From NCBI GenBank assembly GCA_008931825.1, contig QXVZ01008398.1, forward strand, positions 1-48,165: DNA of 48,165 nucleotides. Reading direction: 5' to 3'. A program made the position numbers and the translations under genes. This document shows positions 30,001 through 37,191 of this stretch, piece by piece; within the stretch, counting starts at the first letter, position 1; every line of letters starts with the position of its first letter. Under the pieces are notes generated by a model, which was given only the letters and a program-made list of their open reading frames with translations, had not been told where the DNA came from and searched no databases. The DNA is from Phallusia fumigata (lineage: Eukaryota; Chordata; Ascidiacea; Phlebobranchia; Ascidiidae).

Positions 30001-33000
30001 TGTTTTGATTATTATGTATTTCTAAAACCCACTGGGTTGGTTGGTTGGTTTTAAATGCAAATGTGTGTTTACCTCCACAGTGTACAGATCGACAAGTTTT
30101 AGACGGACTGACTCGAGAAGCTGAGTGTCGTTACATAGATCCCTGCCGACAATCGAGTAGCGACCTCTAAAGCTTTTTATCACCTCGCTCGAATAACGCT
30201 GATCTGAAAAATGGTAAAAATTAGGGCTTTCTTGCTTTTCTTGCTGAAAAGTATTAGAACTAATAAACCAATACGTTTTTTGTGAAGATTTTAAAACTTC
30301 GACAAAAATATTTGGCAAGGCTTTTGAGGTTCATTCAACTGATTAAAGATCAGCTCCTACTGGACGGTGCAAAAGATTACTTCCGTAAAAGTTAACCAAG
30401 ATAAACTGCTTAGATGCGAATGAAAGTGCATTAACAACAATTTTTTTATTTAAGAAACATTGGTTCCTATTAAACTTATATCATTAGTAAACGAAATACA
30501 CCGGTAGTTGTTTTGCGAAGCTATTCTATTAATTGGTAGCCGTTCAAAAAAAATTGTGAAGAAACTAATAAACTCACGAGAGCAATCTTTCGGAATATCT
30601 TGTTCCGGTTGCCACACTCCGTAGTCGCCACACTCATAGTAGGGTGAGCCATATTCGTACATCGCCATTCCATATCTGCGCATACAGAATAAACTAACAT
30701 ACAACTATAGGCATTAACTGCAAACGCGGATGCAACCCCCATCACATAGAGTGTGTATTTGAAAATACGAATCGCTAAAACGCACGTTGTAGCTAATTGT
30801 ATATTTCCCAACTTACTGACCTTTTGCTGTCACAAACCAACTCACAACCGACGACTACTCCTGTGTTTTCCACCTGACAAAGTTTATGGCCGTACTTTGG
30901 GTCCTCCAGGGGCGGACAATTGTTGTCTGCAAATAGCATTAGTAACCAGTTCAGTTACAAGAACTACAAACAAGTCAAACTGTAGGCAACACAGTTGCGT
31001 CTTAAAACTCTATCACATCAATTTGTGCACGTCTGAGTTTTACAAACTGTTACTGTCAGCTGTTACGCACGTTTTTTGTTGTTTTTTAATGTTTTTTAAC
31101 CAAGATATTTTTTCAGATGTTTTTACTTACCCAGTTCACTTCGTAAAAGCAAAAAATAAATTTAAACGCAAAAGAGTTCGTATGGTTTGAAAAGCTAAAT
31201 TCATAATAGTTGTGTAACAAACCCACTTACTCTGAACACTAACGGTGATGACGCAGGTCCTCGTGTTGCCAGTCGGGTCACGTGCAACATACGTCACTTT
31301 CGTTTGTCCGAACAGCATGTCCCCGAATGGGTGAGTGGCGTTCACCATCACCGTTCCTATGTCGCCATACAAAATACCGCATTCAAATAAAGCGAAACAA
31401 TTATCATTGCACGATAAATCTTTCTCCAAGTACGATACAAACCACACTATAAATATGTGCAGAAATACCAGACTCCTAACAGCAGAAAAACAAATTATCG
31501 GTTACGTTGCAGCAGTTTGTGAACCTGAGTTGTCAGAAAATGTTGGTTCATCCCATGTGGCGTATCTCGCAATCGTTTCTCCCCCTTCCACGACGAACGG
31601 CAAGGGATTTTGGCATTTCTCGATATTTGGTGGAGTCGTATCTGACGAAGTTAGGAAGCAATTTAATTAATGCCACCGAAACCTGTAGCCAACTTTTCTA
31701 TCAGGGGGGCTACAGTCAAATTTTGCGAACAAATTTAATTGCTACCTAAATTTGATCGGTTAAGCTCAATCGTTACTTGTGTTTAGGTAATCCATTTTAA
31801 ACAAAATAGTTTAAATGTAACAGCTTAGCACAGTAAAATAAAAGTTTGGTTGGTAAATAAAATTAGGTTTTCTACCTATTACAGTAATGGAGAAGTTACA
31901 CTCAGCATGTAAGCCAAACCCGTCAACTGCTCGGTAAAGTATAACATATCGGCCTATGAAGAACGAAGATGGCGGAGTCACCGCTGGAATTGCGTTTAAA
32001 GTCACCTGCAAAAACATACACAGGACGGTTTTATGCACCAGATTTTAAAACACAAATTTGTAGCAGCTAATAAGCATAGAGGAACAAGGTGTGAATACGG
32101 CACCTGATCTGAATTATCGCTGGGAACCGGAATCACCCAATCTACTTCAGTCGTTGTGAGCTGAGGATTGGCTTCCACCTCAATGTTATCTGGACACTGC
32201 AGTGTTGGAGCCTCGATATCTTAATGTCAATGTAAGTTGCCCTACAACTTATTGAACTTGCAAACAACGGCTTAGCAGTAAAAGCAAAATTCAATTCAAA
32301 CAAAAACAAGACAGGCAAGAGGCAACCTAATTACGGCCGATAAAAACACAAACCACACGTGAAGAGCCGAGTGTGTGTTACAATTTTAACGTGACCTGTA
32401 AACAAATTATAGGTACCTATGCATTTTGCCGTTGTGGTGTCCACCGTCCATCTGTTTAACTGAAAGCAAGTCGTGTCGCTGAGTACAGACAATGCGAAAC
32501 CACTCGGACACGACACCGTGCAAGTGTGGCCATACGGCAATGTAGCGCCCTCGGCCACCATGCAACTTTGTGATATACTGCCCCCTATCGGTGTGTGCGG
32601 CGCCTTGCACCGAATCTCTGTAATTAACAAAGTGTAAAAGTTTAGGCACCCGAAAGCGGAGATGAGACAGGTAATGCCAAATGCAACGGAAAAATGGTTG
32701 CAATTTAAAAATATAATTCGTTTTATGTTGGTCTTTTGTAAAGTTTGTAGAAACTAGTTACGGACATGCTGCGGGAAAGGTAAAGAGAATGCAAAAATAC
32801 AAAAGAAAAAATTAGACGAAAACGGATTTAAGCTTTAAATGTTCTCCATCGAAAAATAAGTTCTAAATATTTGCAATGAACAATACATAAATACAGTCCG
32901 TAATAAAAGTATAAGACAAGCAAACCTTGACATTGACCGGTTTCAGCATCCCACTCAGTGTTGGCCTGACAATAGACGCTACTTGCGCCGACGAATGCGA

Positions 33001-36000
33001 AGCTTTCAGCACACTGGAACTTGCACACAGTCTTGTACGACAGATCCGCATTACTGCAGTTTAAAGACGCGTGGGTAGGTGGCGCTAGAGCGGGGCAGTA
33101 GCGTACTGTGGAAGAAATATAGGTAAACAGGTTTGAAATAGTTCTGTCGCACCCCTATTAAATTGTATTTTGTGCTCGATACATGTAATCAAAGTATACG
33201 TCCCCTAGTCTAATAAGATTTATAAACGCTCTTCACATAATGAAGATTTTCGAATATACAACTGCCATCAAAATGATCAGACGCGACGAATTTTTAGTAA
33301 AACGGCCTGGTTTCAACAATGTCGTTCTTAACCTTGCGTTTATTTGTCGTGTTTGCTTATATGTGGTGGTAACTGGTAACACATACATACATACTTTTTT
33401 CTTCCTTGTCCTAGATATAGACAAACAAAATTTATTTTCTCATCAAACTACTTTCTCAAAAAAACTGCTTTACTACACCGTTTGTTTGCTATAACTTATG
33501 TTACTATGTACCAAAGTTAAATCAGTAAAATGTGATTAGCAACTATAAACGCCCCGAAAGACTTGGCTAGTCGATTTGGTCATTTTTACGTTATAGGTAA
33601 ATGGGTTTTTAGCATTTTACGATGTTTTAGACATATATACCGCTTATACAAAGGTTGTATGTCAGAGTGTGTGTAGAACAAAACTTATGAAACTTGAGTG
33701 CACACCGGTTTACACGGACAATTCGGAGTGTTAAACTGTGTAGGTGTGCCATATCGGCTTAAAGTTTCACGTGGGATTACATCGACAACGTTCACCACAA
33801 AACTACTTGAGGGTATTTCGTAACCATAACCACATACCACCCACTGCAACTTTACACGGCATTTTCTATGCATTGGCAGCGACACCTACAAGGTTGATCA
33901 TCCCCATTGCTGGCGCCCGATGCTGGATCATAGACGGAGACGGCACACGGACCCACGTGAGGTAATGAAACAGTGGGTCGGGCGACTTTCAGCGTGGGAA
34001 AGAACGCGGCTTCCGCGCAATTGAAGAAATATCCCACGAAAACAGCGACGCTTCCCCGTGCGTCAACCGATTATCGACAGGCAGCCGCAATTAACATTTA
34101 CCCTTGATTCAGGTGCATAGGCGCGTCATTTGCGTTTGTTGTGCCAATTGTTGTTTTGAGGCGGACGTACGTTGGTCTACGTGCCGTCTGGAGATGTTAC
34201 GCCATCAGGGAAATTTTTAAGGGATTTGGTTTGGAAAGCGAAACGACGTAGATGCAATTAGGGTGTAACCAATCGTAAATTACCGCATCAAACAACAAGT
34301 GAAAAGGAAAATTGGTTTGTTTCGTTATAGGGCAAAAACGCAATGTCAGGAAATGTGAGTCATTTCCGCAAAGAAAAAGCACATCTGATGCGGCACGTTA
34401 ATTTTGGTAACAAAACACATTTAAATCCAAGAAGCAACATTTTACGCATTACCGCTATACAAACGTTTTTTGTTGCTCAGCAAATCAAATAAAAACACCT
34501 TTCTATCGCACTCACCCTGGCAGCGGGGGTAGACGAATTGTGACCCATCAGAAGATTTCCAGTGACCGGTGATAGCACAAGTCATTCGCTCTGTACCTAA
34601 CAGGTCGTAACCATTGTCACACATCGCTCTGCATGCCGACCTGTACTGGTTGTCACATTGAAGTCCCTGGAACCTTCCATTGTAGGGTGGGGCCAATACT
34701 GCGCAGCGTATCACGTCACATCTGGTATCAACCTGTGGCAAACCAAAACGGGCCGGGTTAAACATAATAGTGAAACGCAAAGATTTGTTTGTCCACATGA
34801 AATTTAAAGCTGTAATTGTTGCATAAACATTGACAGATTAAGATGTAGTATTGATTCGTCTTTCAACCCGATATGTAGGACGGCCTCTTTTTAGGCATAT
34901 TTTGTTGGGTTACTCTTTTGAAGTCAAGCAAATGTTTTTGTCATGTTTTAGTTGATCTTTTTATTTTAAAATCTATTTCATATCGTGGCTTGCTAAGTCT
35001 TCGCTGCAAGTCGGAATTAGTGTTGAATAACACCAGGTTAATTTATGACCTAAATTTTTTCCACATTTAAAAAACCCTAATGTTACCACGTCCGCGTTCT
35101 CACACAACAAAAACATTGTGGTCAAATAAGGAAATCAATATATAGCCACAAAATGGCCACGGTGGGCGCTAAAGTGGCCACAATGACGTAGACTTCCACT
35201 GTTGACTGACACACGAAACAGAAACAACAGTTTGCCCCACACACAGCGGTGAGTCGATTGATAGGAGTCGGCAATATCAAACCAAGATGTACCTTCTCAT
35301 ATCCTTCAATGCACACACATTGGTCAATGGAGGAACTACCGTTGATAGAGATCATGTTACGGTCCGGACAAGGCGTACATGACTCAGGCCCGCCCGGCTG
35401 AGGGTGAACTTTGTATGTGCCGGCTGGACATGCTGCAAAAATGTTTGGTTTTGCTTAAAATTTGGAACAGCAACTGCCAAATGAACTGCTGTTTGTGAAA
35501 GTAAGCTGTGCTAACGAACAAAAGTAAAGAGAACCGTAGTTTGGACAGAGTAACTCTGCGTGCGGCCTAAAAAATATCAAATTAAACTTCTAATACAATT
35601 TCTTTCTATACTGATTTTTTTGTGCAAAACATGAAGATTTTAATAACACATACATGTTGGATTTTTACTCTATCGTTTGGGTAGGTAATCCGTAAATGAG
35701 TTTATTTTATTGCCAAAAAACAATATTCCTTTAAATTACTTTTTGTTTGCTGTGACCGAACAAAATGCAGTGTGCGCGGGACCCAAACTTTTTGCGTTTT
35801 TTGTCTCCATATGCTTTGATGGCAAAACGATCAATAAAATTAAGCACTTTGTATCCAATAACAAAAACTACGAATTTTAAAATAAAGTTTTCCATTAAAT
35901 CGCGTCGGCTCAAAGCGTTCGTTTTTTTTATTTTTTTTCGTTTTTTTTCGTTTTTTTTAGCCACGACATTATTTAGGGCCGTTTAAATACCAATCAAATC

Positions 36001-36361
36001 CGAATAATTACATCATACTTACGCATACATCCGTCCGGCAAAAGCCCGAAACCAAAGTGTCCGGCATCACATACGCACTCGTATATTCCGGTTGTTGTTC
36101 CGCATCTACACTTGCCGAGGGAATGACAGCAGTTTTCACCCGCACAAAACTTATGACAGTAATGATCGTCCTCGACCAAGTAGTTGCCGCCCTCAGCATC
36201 TAAAATAAGCAACCATGTTTGAGAGTTGTGTTACAGGAAACATATGACAAATAATTAAATTTGCCAGCATAATATTTCAGCCAGTGTTTTCCTTAGATAA
36301 CCGCACCTGCTAGATTGCCGTAGTTTGTCGCATGAACAAACACGATCGCTTGAGGTACAAA
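1..36361 (-). CDS. SVEP1: SVEP1/polydom-like multidomain extracellular matrix protein (whole gene, 3' end beyond window)
   Basis: Predicted secreted mosaic protein of the SVEP1 (polydom) family, known in vertebrates as a matrix/adhesion ligand. About 58 exons were traced by eye from GT/AG signals; every consecutive pair agrees in phase. Domain order: Cys-rich segment, GCC2/GCC3, CCP1-3, HYR x2, CCP4, family-specific linker, GCC2/GCC3 x3, EGF x6, pentraxin, CCP5-6, EGF7, then CCP7 to CCP29, the last cut at base 1. This matches human SVEP1 almost module for module, including an acidic loop at the equivalent late CCP. The C-terminal CCPs and EGFs expected in the family must lie left of the window. 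The N-terminal VWA domain was not found. One intron (17376-25208) holds another gene on the opposite strand. Exon coordinates are given in the block entries. Confidence 0.92.
3238..4811 (-). CDS. SVEP1: SVEP1-like gene: CCP19-22, CCP22 bearing an acidic loop
   Basis: Exons 4650-4811, 4253-4426, 3678-3899 and 3238-3347. Module starts: [14 protein letters not shown] (CCP20), [14 protein letters not shown] (CCP21), [13 protein letters not shown] (CCP22). CCP22 has an extended acidic loop between Cys1 and Cys2 ([15 protein letters not shown]) before resuming at [16 protein letters not shown]. In human SVEP1 a single late CCP carries an acidic extension at the same place in the module, used to bind integrin alpha9beta1 (published knowledge). 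Here it is the 16th CCP after EGF7, against the 15th in human by my count. The human motif itself is not conserved. Confidence 0.85.
5079..6511 (-). CDS. SVEP1: SVEP1-like gene: CCP17 with a large acidic/helical insertion, and CCP18
   Basis: Exons 6387-6511, 6213-6297, 5733-5990 and 5079-5352. CCP17 begins PVLCSSPDSVQHGF and reaches its second Cys at ITACDDGYQ. It is then interrupted by roughly 80 residues without Cys: a Glu-rich stretch ([12 protein letters not shown]), a predicted helix ([20 protein letters not shown]) and [13 protein letters not shown], before the module resumes at [16 protein letters not shown]. The acceptor at 5991 (gtacag) was chosen because it alone gives phase 1. CCP18 begins [11 protein letters not shown]. 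The exon also starts CCP19 ([10 protein letters not shown]). The insertion has no counterpart I know at this position in vertebrate SVEP1. Confidence 0.78.
6524..6762. repeat. First copy of a ~239-base unit at the 6763 contig join, with a false exon fragment
   Basis: Starts aacaggtgttgcac and ends ggacttcaaacatgaaatt against the N at 6763; the unit restarts at 6764. About a dozen differences, including poly-A and poly-T length changes. Bases 6689-6762 copy the 3' end of the real exon 6929-7178, including its donor, and would appear as an extra partial CCP exon. It has no acceptor and should be ignored in the gene model. Confidence 0.85.
6764..7002. repeat. Second copy of the 6524-6762 unit
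   Basis: This copy is continuous with the intact exon 6929-7178, so it represents the true arrangement. The sequence continues beyond the repeat as gtcgaggtcccgctcatg, inside the exon. Confidence 0.85.
6929..11971 (-). CDS. SVEP1: SVEP1-like gene: CCP domains 7-16
   Basis: Eleven exons: 11810-11971, 11233-11391, 10771-10927, 10484-10602, 9839-10012, 9229-9345, 9004-9121, 8773-8929, 8436-8617, 8129-8259, 7574-7740, plus 6929-7178. Each CCP has four Cys, a G-Y/F turn after Cys2 and a late Trp. First motifs: [82 protein letters not shown]. Most modules are split, with the next module's first Cys on the same exon as the previous module's second half. For 10484 the donor gtgcag, not the later gtaaat, keeps phase. 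Contig joins at 9516 and 6763 lie in introns here and put a false partial copy of the 6929 exon at 6689-6762. Confidence 0.9.
9439..9515. repeat. First copy of a 77-base unit at the 9516 contig join
   Basis: gttttctgacatgtaatag to atgtattttgcgta, followed by N and then the same 77 bases (9517-9593) with two substitutions. Intronic in the SVEP1-like gene (between exons 9229-9345 and 9839-10012). Confidence 0.85.
9517..9593. repeat. Second copy of the 9439-9515 unit
   Basis: Repeats the 77 bases before the N at 9516 with two substitutions, then continues into unique intron sequence (ccgacgttttaacg). Confidence 0.85.
12122..13025 (-). CDS. SVEP1: SVEP1-like gene: CCP5, CCP6 and EGF7
   Basis: Exons 12828-13025, 12383-12499 and 12122-12248, all phase 0 except the last donor. 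CCP5 continues from the pentraxin exon and contains [14 protein letters not shown]; its second half is unusually long, basic and poorly conserved. CCP6 starts [12 protein letters not shown] and ends [11 protein letters not shown]7 ([17 protein letters not shown] to [14 protein letters not shown]) matches the lone calcium-binding EGF that separates CCP6 from the long CCP array in vertebrate SVEP1. The intron 13026-13530 holds no exon. Confidence 0.85.
13531..14871 (-). CDS. SVEP1: SVEP1-like gene: pentraxin/laminin-G-like domain
   Basis: Exons 14658-14871, 13973-14214 and 13531-13745. Recognisable segments: [16 protein letters not shown] near the start, [20 protein letters not shown] in the middle, [16 protein letters not shown], then [18 protein letters not shown] and the closing ALGGIVGAL. 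The W-x-H-(V/I)-x-V-x-W core and the IGQEQD calcium-site motif are pentraxin hallmarks, and the order matches the single pentraxin domain of SVEP1. The third exon also carries the first Cys of CCP5 ([11 protein letters not shown]). Confidence 0.92.
15245..17375 (-). CDS. SVEP1: SVEP1-like gene: six EGF-like domains, several calcium-binding
   Basis: Exons 17307-17375, 17116-17190, 16970-17057, 16481-16620, 15709-15910 and 15245-15402. The first encodes a short linker ending FSSCFM, continuing into DPCENAATC, the same entry into EGF1 as in human SVEP1. Domains 2-6 start [36 protein letters not shown] and IDDCVGQTC. The D/N-x-D/N-E/D-x-C starts and the NGGTC.D.VNGY-type centres are the calcium-binding EGF consensus. 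Introns fall between and inside modules with phases 1 or 2. Six EGFs before a pentraxin domain is the vertebrate number. Confidence 0.92.
17376..18097 (+). promoter_or_regulatory. Upstream region of the nested LRR gene
   Basis: Intronic for the SVEP1-like gene and 5' flank of the LRR gene. Bases 17560-18000 are clearly richer in GC and CpG than neighbouring introns (for example gcgcaatgcggcgcgg). That may mark a promoter, but I see no clear TATA box. Open frames here look like composition effects. Confidence 0.3.
18098..24747 (+). CDS. LRR type I transmembrane protein with long Ser-rich cytoplasmic tail, nested in an intron of the SVEP1-like gene
   Basis: Exons 18098-18271, 18664-18877, 19272-19479, 20012-20135, 20586-20752, 21111-21336, 21504-21805, 21983-22020, 22091-22256, 22377-22427 and 22584-24747: 3834 coding bases, exactly 1277 codons plus stop, all phases agreeing. 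ATG context is good (A at -3, G at +4). Residues 1-17 form a signal peptide. LRRNT ([14 protein letters not shown]) follows, then about nine LRRs, an insertion with two extra Cys after the eighth, LRRCT ([12 protein letters not shown]) near 297, a Ser/Thr-rich stalk, a membrane helix near 507-529 ([16 protein letters not shown]) and a ~750-residue tail rich in Ser, Asp and Arg. The juxtamembrane Cys cluster (CGCC) may be palmitoylated. Exon 9 could start at 22067 instead, adding eight residues. Probably a cell-surface adhesion or guidance receptor; I cannot name the family. Confidence 0.88.
24748..25208. other. 3' flank of the LRR gene and end of the 7.8 kb intron
   Basis: Begins after the TAA at 24745-24747. 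An aataaa at about 25147 could be a polyadenylation signal, which would leave the 3' UTR ending close to the opposite-strand exon at 25209. Nothing else is visible. Confidence 0.3.
25209..27199 (-). CDS. SVEP1: SVEP1-like gene: three GCC2/GCC3 (ephrin-receptor-like) repeats
   Basis: Exons 27038-27199, 25988-26149 and 25209-25370 are each exactly 162 bases, phase 1 to phase 1, and each encodes one 54-residue Cys-rich repeat: NCPIGAFYD...CVSC...[14 protein letters not shown]...CIACA...[14 protein letters not shown]...CYPCP...CYECP. The common pattern is C-P-x-G-x(10-12)-C-x-x-C-x(10-12)-C-x-x-C. Identical length and symmetric phase point to exon duplication within the gene. The intron 25371-25987 carries a small inverted-repeat element. 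The last exon splices over 7.8 kb, across the nested LRR gene, to 17375. Confidence 0.92.
25589..25905. mobile_element. MITE-like element with terminal inverted repeats, in an intron
   Basis: A perfect 17-base inverted repeat, gatgttcgaagtagaat at 25595-25611 and its complement at 25883-25899, bounds about 310 bases. A second inverted pair lies just inside (ttcgaatccaga at 25636-25647 and tctggattcgaa at 25845-25856). There is no open frame, so it would be a non-autonomous DNA element. Flanking attta and atattta could hold a short A/T target duplication, but the exact ends are unclear. It sits between two GCC2/GCC3 exons of the SVEP1-like gene. Confidence 0.55.
26150..27037. other. 0.9 kb intron between two GCC2/GCC3 exons
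   Basis: Flanking exons are symmetric phase 1. The plus-strand open frames here show no domain or conserved motif, and I see nothing functional. Confidence 0.5.
27387..30203 (-). CDS. SVEP1: SVEP1-like gene: family-specific linker region
   Basis: Exons 30073-30203, 29222-29390, 27983-28202 and 27387-27517. The region has no named Pfam-type domain I recognise, but it parallels the same stretch of human SVEP1: a Cys-containing helical segment ([20 protein letters not shown]), a VCVNEE segment, an acidic Tyr-rich run ([21 protein letters not shown]), a Pro-rich linker, then a hydrophobic segment ending in [13 protein letters not shown] that leads into the GCC2/GCC3 repeats. The donor at 27982 (gttcta) is weak but is the one that restores phase 2. 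A nearby 20-base direct repeat lies in the following intron. Least certain part of the gene model. Confidence 0.7.
27846..27911. repeat. Short direct repeat
   Basis: tcgtgcttcttgggtaagcg occurs at 27846-27865 and again at 27892-27911. The spacer contains gcgttaatcg twice. Intronic, between exons 27387-27517 and 27983-28202; no function evident. Confidence 0.7.
28203..29221. other. 1.0 kb intron of the SVEP1-like gene
   Basis: AT-rich, flanking exons agree in phase, and no open frame, repeat or RNA gene is recognised. Confidence 0.5.
30578..30926 (-). CDS. SVEP1: SVEP1-like gene: CCP domain 4
   Basis: Exons 30821-30926 and 30578-30675 encode one sushi domain beginning [15 protein letters not shown] and ending [12 protein letters not shown]. 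The donor of the first exon must be the upstream one of two close candidates (AG|gtcagt at 30820, not the gtaagt three bases on), because only that keeps the phase with the next exon. The second half is Tyr-rich ([15 protein letters not shown]). Position directly after the HYR pair matches SVEP1. Confidence 0.82.
31231..32219 (-). CDS. SVEP1: SVEP1-like gene: two HYR (hyalin repeat) domains
   Basis: Four exons: 32104-32219 and 31876-32005 (HYR1), 31525-31641 and 31231-31356 (HYR2). HYR1 starts [18 protein letters not shown], passes SDNSDQ and ends [14 protein letters not shown]2 starts [16 protein letters not shown], passes EPTFSDNSG and ends [15 protein letters not shown]. Both show the family hallmarks: D-x-x-x-P start, a single early Cys, SDNS motif, an A.D..GN-like turn and a C.(F/I).I/V end. 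Each domain is cut by one intron just after the DNS motif. HYR modules are immunoglobulin-like folds found in adhesion proteins; two in tandem between CCP3 and CCP4 is the SVEP1 arrangement. Confidence 0.9.
32417..34732 (-). CDS. SVEP1: SVEP1-like gene: CCP/sushi domains 1-3
   Basis: Exons 34516-34732, 32926-33105 and 32417-32617, one whole sushi domain each. CCP1 begins [17 protein letters not shown] and ends YPRCQ. CCP2 begins [19 protein letters not shown]3 begins [12 protein letters not shown] and ends TAKC. Each has the sushi pattern of conserved Cys plus a late Trp, and the first two carry the extra Cys pair typical of these N-terminal SVEP1 modules. Intron phases are 0, 1, 1, 1. CCPs here are one per exon, unlike the later CCP array where most modules are split between exons. 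The 1.4 kb intron 33106-34515 gave no extra exon. Confidence 0.88.
33106..34515. other. 1.4 kb intron of the SVEP1-like gene
   Basis: CCP1 and CCP2 exons join across it in phase, so no exon is needed. Bases 33700-34150 are more GC-rich and contain no convincing frame; a regulatory element is possible but not shown. Confidence 0.4.
35293..36199 (-). CDS. SVEP1: SVEP1-like gene: Cys-rich EGF-like segment and first GCC2/GCC3 (ephrin-receptor-like) repeat
   Basis: Exons 36023-36199 and 35293-35432. The first encodes a Cys-dense segment ([19 protein letters not shown], then [16 protein letters not shown]) that corresponds to the CxxxC...CC...CxC segment directly after the VWA domain in human SVEP1. 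The second encodes [14 protein letters not shown]...CTPCPD...CVCIEGYEK, a GCC2/GCC3 repeat with the same PGG insertion as the human protein. Phases 1-1 and 1-0 are consistent. This pair is one of the strongest arguments that the gene is a true SVEP1 relative and not just another CCP-rich protein. The 590-base intron between them has an A/T-rich simple repeat. Confidence 0.9.
35920..35958. repeat. T-rich simple repeat with a 10-base period
   Basis: Four imperfect units of cg followed by eight T, in the intron between exons 35293-35432 and 36023-36199. Likely replication slippage; alignment noise is to be expected here. Confidence 0.7.
36307..36361 (-). CDS. SVEP1: SVEP1-like gene, short exon before the Cys-rich segment
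   Basis: A 55-base exon with a clean acceptor (attttag) at 36362 and donor (gtgcgg) at 36306. It starts in phase 0 and ends in phase 1, as the 36199 exon requires. It encodes [18 protein letters not shown] followed by the split Asp codon. The [10 protein letters not shown] part resembles the last strand and helix of a VWA domain as placed just before the Cys-rich segment in vertebrate SVEP1. The hydrophobic first half could instead be the end of a signal peptide. Which is right depends on the missing upstream exons. Confidence 0.5.
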
Positions 36362-36403
36362 CTAAAATATGCCACGTGTTTCACAAAAAAAATTACCCAA
36401 AAA

Positions 36404-36768
36404 TACTGTATAGTGGACAATGGTAAAACAGACTTCAAAGCTTGCAATATAGCAATGGTTTTTTAACCTTTTTTTTCTTTTCGGTACATCTTTATAATCA
36501 CCAAGCAGTTCTCGTACCCCCGTATGTAATTTCCGGAAATTAAAACTTATGTTTAAATAACAAACCATCCTCGACCCCCTTTGAACAGATTTCGAACTCC
36601 TCAGAGGTACGAATACCCCTGGTTAAAAACCAATGTAATGAGTAATAGATACTTTCCCATTATCAAGCTGTAAACGACACCCGATGCGTGTCATCTTCAC
36701 CCAAAGCGAGCATTTTGTGTTTTTCTGTCCCAAGATAACTATGCATCGTTGAATGAACTGATTCGATT
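36404..36768. repeat. First copy of a 365-base unit at the 36769 contig join
   Basis: Starts tactgtatagtggacaa and ends gaatgaactgattcgatt, against the N at 36769. The next 364 bases (36770-37133) repeat it with about 15 substitutions and small indels, roughly 4%. This fits two haplotypes of one locus placed end to end. It lies in the presumed first intron or 5' flank of the SVEP1-like gene. Confidence 0.85.
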
Positions 36769-36769
36769 N

Positions 36770-37133
36770 TACTGTATAGTGGACAACGGTAAAACAGACT
36801 TCAAAGCTTGCAATATAGCAATGTTTTTTTAACCTTTTTTTCCTTTTCGGTACATCTTTATAATCACCAAGCAGTTCTCGTACCCCGTATGTAATTTCCG
36901 GAAATTAAAACTCATGTTTAAATAACAAACCATCCTCGACCCCCTTTGAACAGATTTCGAACCCCTCGGAGGTACGAATACCCCTGATTAAAAACCACTG
37001 CAATGAGTAATAGATACTTTCCCATTATCAACCTGTAAACGACACCCGATGCGTGTCATCTTCACCCAAAGCGAGCATTTTGTGTTTTTCTGTCACAAGA
37101 TAACTATGCATCCCTGAATGAACTTATTCGATT
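36770..37133. repeat. Second copy of the 36404-36768 unit
   Basis: Begins tactgtatagtggacaa right after the N and ends aacttattcgatt before the unique sequence tacccag. Differences from the first copy are scattered single bases and one-base indels, as expected for alleles. Confidence 0.85.
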
Positions 37134-37155
37134 TACCCAGTAGAATGGACTTTAC

Positions 37156-37191
37156 GTTGAAGATGTAAATCGGCCAAATGGTCGCGAACAT
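37156..37191 (-). CDS. Candidate first coding exon of the SVEP1-like gene (signal-peptide start)
   Basis: On the minus strand an ATG at 37191 opens 12 codons reading MFATIWPIYIFN, followed by a good donor (gtaaag) at 37155, phase 0. Joined to the 36307-36361 exon it gives a hydrophobic N terminus with a plausible signal cleavage after VFVHA. A TATA-like motif lies about 100 bases upstream on the same strand. If this is the true start, the protein has no VWA domain. Against it: the hydrophobic stretch lacks a basic n-region, and the next exon also resembles the end of a VWA domain. The fit is by phase and composition only. Confidence 0.25.

Noticed and set aside
33685..34037. Cys-rich minus-strand frames in the intron between CCP1 and CCP2
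   Set aside because: CCP1 and CCP2 exons join in phase without them, and the Cys spacing fits no known module.
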